A stretch of DNA of 64,000 nucleotides from Hysterangium stoloniferum (lineage: Eukaryota; Basidiomycota; Agaricomycetes; Hysterangiales; Hysterangiaceae). A model generated the notes under the pieces. The model searched no databases. It was not told the origin of the DNA and saw nothing but the letters and a program-made list of their open reading frames with translations. The position numbers and the translations under genes are program-made. Positions 55,490 to 64,000 of the stretch are shown here, piece after piece (within the stretch, counting starts at the first letter, position 1; each line of letters begins with the position of its first letter). Location of the stretch: contig WHVD01000021.1 of NCBI GenBank assembly GCA_015178975.1, positions 372,001 to 436,000 on the forward strand, given 5' to 3'.

Positions 55490-58400
55490 CTAGATTTTCT
55501 GTCGTTTGGTCTTTTGAGCAGTAGGATATTGAGGATGCTGTGATGCAGAATCAGGTACCTGACACTGTTGTACATGAACCATATCAGGGGACGTGGGCCT
55601 CAAGCCTCTATTGGTTTGATTGGGACTTTGGACATCGAGGTCAGCAGGCTTGAAGGCATCGCTCACAAAGCTGCTTTGGAGGCTTTCTACAAGTTTTTGT
55701 CGACGAGCGACCTCTCCTTCCCTGTCCTGGTTGTATTTCTCTTGGTCTTCATCCATCAGTTCCTGCTGGTCACCCATTAAGGATTCAATGGTGTTATCCA
55801 GAAGGACTAGGACCTTGTCATGAATAAAGTCATATTCAAATGCTCGAAATCGGAATGCCCTCATGAGAAGTTTTTGCCAATCCCGCACCAAAGGCTTCAA
55901 TGGATGGAAATAAGGATGGAAATAGACCAAGAGCTCCTTTTCTAGGAATTCTTCTCCAGTGATTGCAGAGAAAAGGTGAGATTTCTCCTTGCCCAATGTG
56001 GCAATGTCCTCACAATCAAAAAGACGAATGAGCACATTCCTTCGTATGGCCTCGCCTATGTGGTTGTCTAATTCTTTGAGTTCCTTACGACGAAAACCAC
56101 CTGGCCCTCCACAAGTTATAGCCAGGTAAAGGATTACCCACAAAAATGACTCCATATCATGAGCAGCCTCCTGTGTCCATGGCTTCTTCCTCAAACGAGC
56201 AATAAAAACATAAGACTCATTGAAGTCTGCTTGGAGAGCTTCATGGCTCATATATGGGAGAGTTGCCTATACAATGGTCAACTAGTGTCTACTAAAAGAG
56301 GGTGGGAGATGTACTGTTCTAAGACCTTTCCGATGCACACGTGCCTCAAAGTTGGGCCGGTCCTCAGCCTGTACAAGATAATAATCCACACAATTAAGCA
56401 AGAGAAGCAAACCATCATACCTGCATGTTCCAGCCTAATTGACTGTTAGAATACCCTGTTGAGCTTGAGGGAAGACCAGAGAACCCCTCGACGCAATCCA
56501 TGACATATTGAAGAGGAAGGTCAATACTTGGCTGGAATATTTCCAGAACAAGACGAATGTCAGAATCATTGATGACTATGTTTTTTTTCTTTAGCATCAT
56601 TTGTAGATTGTCTATGGTTATGTCTTCTGCTGTGTGAATTTGTCCAGGGGTATTGATGGTGTGTTGGGTTTGCTCAGTATGCTTCCCTTGATCAAGATTG
56701 ATCAGGCATCCCCTTATTTCCATCATGTCAATATCTGACTCATGACCTTTGATGGGGCAAATCAGAATATTCCCTGGGCTCACATCATGGTGGAGTACAC
56801 CCTTCATGTAAAATTGCTTATGATCTAATAATAAAATATGTGATAAGTCTGACAGGCACAAAAGCCATAACACACCTTTTACAGCATCTCGGATTACTTG
56901 GAGCATTTCCAAATTGTCTTTAAAGAAGACAAGTGGCCACCCCCAGGTCTCCAATACTGTGCGAGTAAAAGCACGTGAAACCAGTTGGTCACCATGTTGA
57001 GTGTTATGTATCCTGACATCTTCATAGGTAACAAGTCTTTGATGTAGGTTTGTCTCCCTTCGATCCTCATCCTCAAAATGGGAAGCAGGGCGTTTGCTAC
57101 CAGATGGCTCAGACAGACATTATCTGTGGCTCATTGTGTACTCCCCCACGGATAAATTCCAGGGTAGTGTCTGGTTCACCATCAATCTCCACATACTCTG
57201 ATGAGTAGATACGCCTGTCAGCTAAACCTGACAGCTCATGTGTTTCACCCTCAAATGGCCTTTTCCCTTTCAGAGACAGAGATGGACCCTCAAACCGCTC
57301 CCAGCCTTGCTTTAGGATATATATGGTCTGTCACCAAAGGGAGAAAAAAAATCAATACTATAAATAACTATGATAATACAAAGGATAGCACCTTTTTTGG
57401 GTTTTGGCGATCATCAAGTTTAACAGCTTCCCATACAACACTTGCCTGCCCACACATCATCTCCGATGCTATAATACTGATGGCATAAATAGTCAAAAAT
57501 CTTTCACATTTTGTATTATTTCCTGTCGCTGCTGCAGAACTTCCTGCCACTGCTGTATAACTTCTTGGTGCTGCTGTTTTGATTACCCATTGAACCTTAT
57601 AAAGATCTTCTCCAATTTTCTCTGAACCATATGGGTATTGATAGGATGGAACACACAAGGTAGGGCTTGTGGGATGATAAACTTGCATGTTAGTATCCCA
57701 GCCTTGTTTCTGAGCATCAAGGAGTGCAAAACTGGCAATGACACGGATCAATGTTTTGGGCTCCTGTGTACAAACACATCATGCTCAACTTGGTATACAT
57801 AGATTGCAAGCAACAATAACTTACATGATGTATGTCAACTGGTGTTGCCATTCCTAACACTCCAGAACGATCACATAAATATAAAAATAGTTGATCGAAG
57901 CAAAGAGCAATGCCAAAGGCAAACCACCTATCCAGTTGTTCATGAAATAGTTGCCGCATGTAAGAACACAGCTGTTTCAGAGCCTCTTCAATGTCTTCCT
58001 CGGTTGATGTTGTTTTCATTTCAACGACAGTGAACACTTGCAGCCACCAAACCTTTGCAAGTTGGACCTGTGAAAGTAGATTGGCATGCAGCATAATTCA
58101 ACAAGAACAGAGTACCTTCTCTGTCTTGTTCAGCTATCAACAGTTATCAGTGTTATGTATAAGCAATTTAAATAAAAAAAGGGATTTCTTACTGATTTAT
58201 GGTCTAATCCATCCAGGCGACGTTCCAAGTCCTTAGTGCTAGTATCCATGCTGACACGTACTGCATCAGGCCATAGTGCTGCTGAAGTAGGATCCTTTGA
58301 GTCTGGTGCTCTACTGTGGACATCACGCCACTGCCCCTGGACTTGGACCATTCCACCAAGTTCATCCACAGCACTATCAATAGCATTAGCAACATTAATA

Positions 58401-58675
58401 AATGGAGCATACATCCTATTTTCCTTCCCTCCACTCTGCCTTGGAAAGCCTTTCCACCTTCCATCCTGGTAAGTCTTGTTACCCACAAGGATGTGGAGTA
58501 TCTTGCTGAGGAGGTTGTCTGAAATGGGAACCAGATGAGAAAGAAATTTGTCTTTGTCTTCAACATGATAGTAGTTATGTAAATCATCCTCAATGGCTCT
58601 ACGAACATCATAGTTCATTTTTTTCATGTACTGTGGCTGACGGGTAGGAGCTCCTTTGGTAGGGGTATCAGTCAT
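55490..58675 (-). CDS. Fungal-type protein kinase (FunK1 family), one frameshift
   Basis: Eight exons on the minus strand: 58675-58193, 58133-58116, 58067-57825, 57763-57392, 57327-56876, 56824-56421, 56368-56327, 56266-55490, with GT-AG introns of about 40-65 nt. The N-terminal region (MTDTPTKGAPTR, then DVRRAIEDDLHNYYHVEDKD) is typical of FunK1. Kinase motifs are catalytic-loop HHDVSPGNIL (about 56785), the metal-binding LINLDQGK in place of DFG, HDMESFLWVI (about 56160) and TLPYMSHEAL. The C-terminus is Gln/Pro-rich and ends KTKRQKI. Exon 5 is 452 nt where 3n+1 is needed, and frames switch near 57115-57140, so one +1 indel (or a missed intron) breaks the chain. FunK1 is a large mushroom-specific kinase family; substrates are unknown. 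Confidence 0.82.
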
Positions 58676-58829
58676 GGTGTGAGGAGGCGAATGCAATAGG
58701 AAAACTCACTCAGTCAAGCTTTGCCTTTATACAGCATCAATAGTTCTGTATCTGTCCACCAAAAATTGGTGCTATTATACCTATAATCGGTGAGCCTCAG
58801 TTAGTTGTAATAGAAGCACAGTCACGTGC

Positions 58830-59013
58830 TTCCGGAAGACCTAATCACCCCCACCCTGCATTAGACCCTCCCACATATCCCAACCCCCTGCATTCACATC
58901 CCACCTTTTCTCCACCGACCGTTAGGGTAGTTCTCTCCCCAACCGCTATGTATCTTCATTATGTGATGCGGTATATAAATGTATTAAAAAAATAAAAAAT
59001 AAAAATAAAAAAA
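58830..59013 (+). mobile_element. 5'-truncated LINE insertion with A-rich tail and 14-bp target duplication
   Basis: GCACAGTCACGTGC lies at 58816-58829 and again at 59014-59027. Between them is only the last few codons (FRKT and stop), the 3' UTR and an A-rich tail (58985-59013) of the LINE family. Long target duplications plus an A tail are hallmarks of target-primed reverse transcription. Confidence 0.88.
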
Positions 59014-59027
59014 GCACAGTCACGTGC

Positions 59028-59730
59028 CATTTATATACCGCATCGCATAACGAAGATACATAGCGGTTGGGGAGAGAACTACCCTAACGGTCGGTGGAGA
59101 AAAGGTGGGATGTGAATGCAGCGGGTTGGGATACATGGGAGGGTCTAATGCAGGGCGGGGGGGTGATTAGGTCTTCCGGAAAGTGTCTGAGGCAGCAATG
59201 AACTCGGCTAGGGCTTCAAGGCCCTTGTGTGTGCCGAGGATGATGGGGAGTGACAAGTCTTGAGAGGCAGCCTGGAGGAGATGGCGGTGCTCCTCATAAA
59301 GGGGGCACTCGGAAAGGATGTGGAGGCGAGATTGCATGTCGGTTTCGCCACAGGGGCAGGTGGTGGGGAGGTCGGGGAGGAAGCGGTTGTAGTAGGTGCC
59401 AAGGAATCTGTGGCCAGTGATGGTTTGGATGATGCGTGTGTGGATGTGGTGGGGGCCCCCGTATTCTTTGTGGAACTTGGCCAGTTTGAGGGCAGGGGGT
59501 TTGTGGAGTCCAACGGCAGCGAGGTTGGTGTGGGGGAGGTGGTGCCAATCCTGGCGCCAGAGTTTTAGGGAGCGCGCTTTTGCGCGTTCCAAGGCCCAGG
59601 AGACTGTGGAGTGCAGGATGGGGGGGCGCAGGTTGACGGCTTCCTTTGCAAGGGAGTCGGCCTCCTCATTCACTTCAGATCTGCAAGCCAAGCAAAATGC
59701 CCTAGTGACATCAAGACATTCAATACCCAA
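59028..59730 (-). mobile_element. LINE 3' end, opposite orientation
   Basis: On the minus strand from about 59730: NEEADSLAKEAVNLRPPILH (RNase H end), RIIQTITGHRFLGTYYNRF, the knuckle CPCGETDMQSRLHILSECPL, and the C-terminus FRKT at 59167. A 3' UTR then runs to 59028 and is about 95% identical, inverted, to 58830-58980. It belongs to the same broad LINE group as 23580-24515 but a different subfamily. The 5' part is missing. Confidence 0.85.
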
Positions 59731-59964
59731 AACACATTATATTATTTAATATGTGTCCATGATAAGAATATTATATGTCAAGGACAAGTTATATTTCGAT
59801 AACACTACTCTAAATGTAGCTAACAGCAAAAATTACTTTCAGCTGTGATCATCCTGTCTGTGGGACTAAGGGAAGAGTCATTGTATATCTATGGCAGGAC
59901 TTTAATTTACCTTCATCTAGTCCAGAATATAGCTAAGAGATAAGCTGCAGGATGGTAGTGGGAA

Positions 59965-60195
59965 AGCATTAGCTCTACAGAGTATGCATGGGAAGACTTG
60001 CCACTCACCCGCTGAAAATCTGCCTTTGACTGCAGCAAGATGATGCCACCCACCCAACCCTAGGCATATGCTGACCTAACTGCAATGTTTCCTATGTGTT
60101 GCGATGTAATCTGTTTGAAGGCTCTAATGCAAGCCTTGTAAGCTAAGGATTTCCATCTGCTCACTAGCCATACTATTTTAAGATCTACTCTTCGT
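59965..60195 (-). repeat. Dispersed repeat copy (partner of 21290-21540)
   Basis: On the minus strand it shares GATGGAAATCC-type and GCAAGTCTTCCCATGCATA blocks with the 21.3-kb copy but lacks the LINE tail found there. Not recognised; possibly a SINE or eroded element end. Confidence 0.5.
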
Positions 60196-60795
60196 GCCAA
60201 GAAAAATGAAGAGCTACAGAAGGAGTAGCTAAAGTTGTTCCCCAACCTCATATTTTAAGAATAGTGTTTATCTGGTTGAGTGCTACTTTTTTGACTATTA
60301 ATCTGATATCACCTTTGTTTCTCTAGCAAAATAGAGGATCATTAGGTCTGGCCAGCACCACTTTTGCTAAGTTGATCATTGCCTCTATTGGACACATCTC
60401 TTGGTCTGCTAAAAATATCAATGGAGTCTCCCCAACTTTGGCAGTTTTAGCTGTTGGCAAATCCAACCCCACATAACACTGCCATCCTTATGCAAGGCAC
60501 ATGACTTATAAACCACACAAAATGCGACTAACCTAGCCAGTCAATGACATTGATGGCCCTTTATTCTTGGAATTGAGACCCTTAGCTATAATGGTGCCCG
60601 ATAGCAAAAATGTAAACTCTTCCAGCTATATATTAACTGACATTGTTAAAATCCAATTTTAATAATCTGGAACTGTAATAACAACTCCAAATGGTGAAAC
60701 ATACTAGTGGTCATCTATACACTTTGATTGACATCATGAAGCTATCCATCATGCTGTGATGTTTTCTCTTATCTCTTCCACCTACTGGATACATG
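60196..60795. other. No gene seen
   Basis: Short frames, no motif, AT-rich near 60620-60690. Confidence 0.4.
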
Positions 60796-61320
60796 CACCA
60801 ACTGGAGGAAAAAGAGAGGGGCCCCAATGGGAGCAGGATGCAGAGAGAAGCAAGTGGTGCGCACACTTTCTGGAGAAAAGAAAGAGGGGCCCAATCAGAG
60901 GAAGATGAAGAGAGAAGGAAAGGGGACACACAAGGAAGGAGAGAGGAGCACAATCAGAGGATGACAGGGAAGGAAAGGGTACAAGGACAAACTGGAGGAA
61001 AGGGAGAGGCTGGATCAGATAGAGTGAGAAAGAAAGGGTATACGCACTTTCTGCAGGAAGCCAGTTCAGAACAGGATGGAGAGAGAAGGAGTAGGTATAT
61101 GCACTTCCTGGAGGATAGAGAGAGGGGCCCCATCAGAGGAGGATGGAGAGAGAAGGAAAGGGTACACGTACATTCTGCATGAAAGAGAGAGGAGCCCAAT
61201 CAGAGCAGAATGAGGAAAGAAAGAAAGGGCACATGCACTTTCTGCATGAAAGAGAGAGGAGCCAGATCTGACAAGGACAAAGAGAGAAGAAAAGGGGACA
61301 TGCCTCAGGCATGACCTATC
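60796..61320. repeat. Diverged inverted copy of the 67-bp intron-like minisatellite
   Basis: The plus strand shows repeated CTGGAGGAAAGAGAGAGG and GGAGGATGGAGAGAGAAGG blocks, the complement of the array at 25796-26983. About seven or eight units, much more diverged, with spacing varying around 60-70 bp. Confidence 0.75.
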
Positions 61321-61392
61321 AAAGAAGCAGGAAAAGAAAGTGAATGAAGGGAAGAAGATCAATTAGCATGAGACATGAGACATACCTGATGT

Positions 61393-62235
61393 TGAGGTGG
61401 GGAGTAACTACGGAAAGAAAGATTAAAGTCATAGTTAGCACAGGAATTTGCAAGCAAAAAGGACAAAATGGGACTCACATTCCAAACTGGCCTTCATGGT
61501 AAGATACAAATGTCACTCAGGCTACTTGATTTGGTGTCCCAGATCCAGGGGAATAAAAAAGATACGACCACTCAACATGATGTCATATGGTCCCTGTAAG
61601 CTAAGCGGGGGAGCGCCGGGCCCATATGACGTCAGTGAATAGCTGTGATAGAGATTAACAAGATGAATGAATAAAACGAATGCGAGCTTACCATGATTTT
61701 GCACCAGAGATGAAAATGAGATGGATGCAGTCATGCATGAATGGAAAGACCGGCCCACTAGTGTTGAGGCAGAGTAACTCTGGAAAGAAAGATTAAAGTC
61801 ATAGTTAGCACAGGAATTTGCAAGGAAAAAGGACAAAATGGCACTCACATTCCAAAATGGCCTTCATGGTAAGATACAAATGTCACTCAGGCTACTTGGT
61901 TTGGTGTCCCAGATCCAGGGGAATAAAAAAGATACAAGGTGTACCACTCAACATGATGTCATATGGTCCCTGTAAGCTAAGCGGGGGAGCGCCGGGCCCA
62001 TATGATGTCAGTGAACAGCTGTGATAGAGATCAATAAAACGAAAGAATAAAATAAATGCCAGCTTACTGTGATTTTGCACCAGGGGTGAAAATGAGATGG
62101 ATGTAGTCATGCATGAATGGGAAGACCAGCCCACTAGTGTTGAGGTGGGGAGTAACTACGGAAAGAAAGATCAAAGTCATAGTTAGCATAGGAATTTGCA
62201 AGCAAAAAGGAGAAAATGGGACTCACGTTCCAAAA
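61393..62235 (+). repeat. Tandem duplication (about 370 bp) containing a copia integrase fragment
   Basis: The phrase CATAGTTAGCACAGGAATTT starts at 61430 and 61800, with a third partial start at 62178. Each unit contains a plus frame reading KRTKWDSHSKLAFMVRYK and YKCHSGYLIWCPRSRGIKK. These resemble the region after the copia integrase core (compare QKWDSCSKMGHMVGYELYSS at about 37700 on the minus strand). The match ends soon after, at RPLNMMSYG. So a retroelement fragment was captured and then tandemly duplicated. Confidence 0.65.
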
Positions 62236-62237
62236 TC

Positions 62238-62430
62238 AATATAGAAAGCAAATAGTTTTAGTCAGCTTCAGTAGCAGTAAGACGACTAAGACGATTAAGG
62301 GAAATGGAATTGACTTTGCAGTACGATTCCCTAGCGACTATATATTGACTATCGAAGTACAATATAGAAAGTAAATAGATTTAGTCAGCTTTGGTAGTGG
62401 TAAGACAACTAAGATGACTGAGGAAAAATG
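62238..62430. repeat. Direct repeat, about 122-bp spacing
   Basis: ATATAGAAAG(C/T)AAATAG(T/A)TTTAG at 62238 recurs at 62361, followed each time by TCAGCTT and a TAAGAC-ACTAAGA motif, then GCAGTACGATTCC. Confidence 0.75.
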
Positions 62431-62797
62431 GTATCGACCTTGCAGTACGATTCCAGTTGAGGGGAGGGAAGATGATACAAATAAGGTGAGATGCGAGCAG
62501 AAGTTGATAGTAGCTCAAGCTTCGACTACACAGTGCGAAGCTAGATAGTTGTTGTAAGTTCAAGTTAGAAGCTGTTCAAGACGGCTGAGACAATACCCAG
62601 TCATGACTTACAGGACATGTCGGAGTTCCAACTATGCACGCTAGTAGTTTCTTTCGTCTACACCCCTTGGATCCATCCCTGATTTCTGCAAGCGCTTCAG
62701 GGCCTCTCTTTGTGGCATCATGACGTTTCATGGGGACAGTGAGTGCAGGCCTGCAATTAGCGGCGATAGTGGATGAGAGCAGGGCGTGCATCGATCG
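62431..62797. other. No gene seen
   Basis: Unique sequence before the paralogous fragment, short frames only. Confidence 0.4.
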
Positions 62798-63474
62798 TTG
62801 CACCTTCGCAATCGATATCCAATGTCCACGTTCATCGCAATGCCTGGGACTCTCGGTCGCCCCTGTGCTGCTTCTTCACATGCCAACCCTTCCGATGTTC
62901 CTCTCTCTGCCAATTCCCATTCACCCGGCTTAACTGTCGAGGTCGCTGCCGTTGTCACTTCACCTTCAGCTTCACTGGTGGTTGAGCCATCCTCCGGAAT
63001 TGGACTAGAAGAACCCAAGTATAGTCCACAACCAAACGCCATGGAATATGCCAAGCGTTATTGGACTCAGCACTTGTATTTGGCAGTCAAGGACGCAGGG
63101 GAAAATTGGGTGGAGTTGGGAAATATTCAATTACCTACCTCGTCAGAAGCATTCCCGGAGGACTATGTGGGTTTGGTAAATGTCCTGCGTTATATATGTC
63201 ATATAGGGTGGGGTTTGATAAAGGTATGGAGCAATCTGCCCTGTTGGAACAGTCATTGATGGAGAATATTAAGTTCCATACTAAAGGCCAAATACAACAA
63301 CTGGGGCGTACGCTGGACCAGTTACAACACTTGATCGATATGGGGAAGTCTGTCACATGCATCAGTACTAAGACATTGAAACTTCTTTGTTCTTATTGGA
63401 TTTTAGGAGGTGAGTCATTGTTCCCTTGATCCTCTTGCACTACGCTGATCGGCCTCTGCTCTTTCCTCCAGCGA
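62798..63474 (+). pseudogene. Gene fragment, copy B, with a single unexpanded intron
   Basis: Paralogue of 25185-25857. MPGTLGRPCAASSHANPSD starts at about 62840, then AKRYWTQHLYLAVKDAGENW and QLPTSSEAFPEDY, a donor GTGGGT at about 63166, then MEQSALLEQSLMENIKFHTK and QLGRTLDQLQHLIDMGK. A 62-nt intron (63410-63471, GTGAGT...CTGAT...CCTCCAG) follows, then GAGTGCGTGTACC and divergent sequence. It shows the likely state before the array at 25.8 kb expanded. The protein is unknown. Confidence 0.55.
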
Positions 63475-64000
63475 GTGCGTGTACCCTGTCTTTCGGGGAG
63501 GTGGGGGGGGGATGGTAGCCGCCTGGATGGTGGCCCTCCCAGCTGGGAGGGGCCCTCGCTAGGACTTGGGACGAGGCGGGGAGGCGACTGAACCGAATGG
63601 CGGCATTGGTGGAGAGCTTGCGTAGCAGGTGGGGGATAGGGAGGATGGCGCCAATGTGGTGCATTTCTGCTCACGTGCCTCCTTCAGAGAACGTGGACAA
63701 ATTATTTTTGTCCAAATCATGATCGCCGTTTCAAATCGTCTCCTTTGCCGTCTCAACCATCCCCTTTCACCATTTAAAACATGGTTTCACCATTCAAACC
63801 GTCCCCTTCGCTATTCAAAAAGCTCTTCATCACTGTTCATAAACGCTATTGCTGTTCAAAAATTTCTTCGTCGCCGTTCATAAACGTTAAACCCTTCACC
63901 GTTCAAAAACCGCTGTGTTGCCATTTGAAAACATTTCGTCTCCATTCCAAAACTTGAGCATCGTCGAAATACCTCTTCGTCGCCAGTCGACAATGTCTCA
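63475..64000. other. No gene; interspersed GTTCAAAA/GTTCATAAACG motif
   Basis: From about 63715 to 63960 the motif (C)CGTTCA(A/T)AA or CCATTCAAA recurs at irregular spacing of about 20-25 bp with TTCGTCGCC or CCCTTC between copies, a degenerate tandem repeat. 63495-63530 has a G-rich tract. Confidence 0.5.

Overview
The window looks like transposon-rich, gene-poor chromatin from a mushroom-forming basidiomycete (Agaricomycetes). The signs are a fungal-type protein kinase (FunK1), a Plavaka-type transposase, a chromodomain Ty3/gypsy element, many spliceosomal introns of about 45-60 nt, and relics of typical fungal housekeeping genes: mitochondrial glycerol-3-phosphate dehydrogenase, 1,3-beta-glucan synthase and Golgi GDPase. 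There are no bacterial operons, phage genes or CRISPR arrays. All identifications come from reading the sequence; no database search was run.

Layout. 1-4.3 kb: decayed sequence. 4.3-7.3 kb: a duplicated segment fused to a broken glycerol-3-phosphate dehydrogenase relic. 7.4-10.4 kb: a DNA transposon with 41-bp inverted ends and a TA target duplication. 10.9-14.4 kb: a Plavaka transposase on the minus strand. 14.5-15.3 kb: a solo LTR. 16-17 kb: an array of about 87 copies of a 12-bp unit. 18.4-19.2 kb: a beta-glucan synthase relic. 19.4-21.3 kb: an apparently intact five-exon gene. 21.7-23.0 kb: HEAT-repeat exons and introns in tandem. 23.6-24.5 kb: a LINE 3' end. 25.2-27.0 kb: a gene fragment whose intron seems amplified into a 67-bp array. 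27.6-28.8 kb: the second copy of the 4.3-kb segment. 29.1-33.5 kb: a copia element with a largely foreign interior.

35.4-50.8 kb is a nest on the minus strand. A copia element is split in its polyprotein gene by a chromovirus (38.6-49.0 kb). The chromovirus is itself hit by a solo LTR in its 3' LTR and by a 1.57-kb element with an 8-bp target duplication in gag. It also carries an antisense three-exon gene between pol and the 3' LTR. 52.0-53.8 kb is a GDPase pseudogene. 54.6-55.3 kb is a complete miniature LTR element (TRIM) whose identical LTRs each contain a tRNA-like sequence. 55.5-58.7 kb is a nearly intact FunK1 kinase gene. 58.8-64 kb holds LINE ends in inverted orientation, copia fragments in tandem, and the paralogue of the 25-kb fragment with only a single copy of the intron.

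Most genes here do not work together as a pathway. The unifying theme is accretion and decay of mobile DNA. Every premature stop examined in the chromovirus and the split copia element is TGA, often where families conserve arginine, which points to C-to-T change at CpG. The best candidates for something new are the tRNA-bearing TRIM family, the intron-derived minisatellite, the one-HEAT-repeat-per-exon array and the antisense gene inside the chromovirus.
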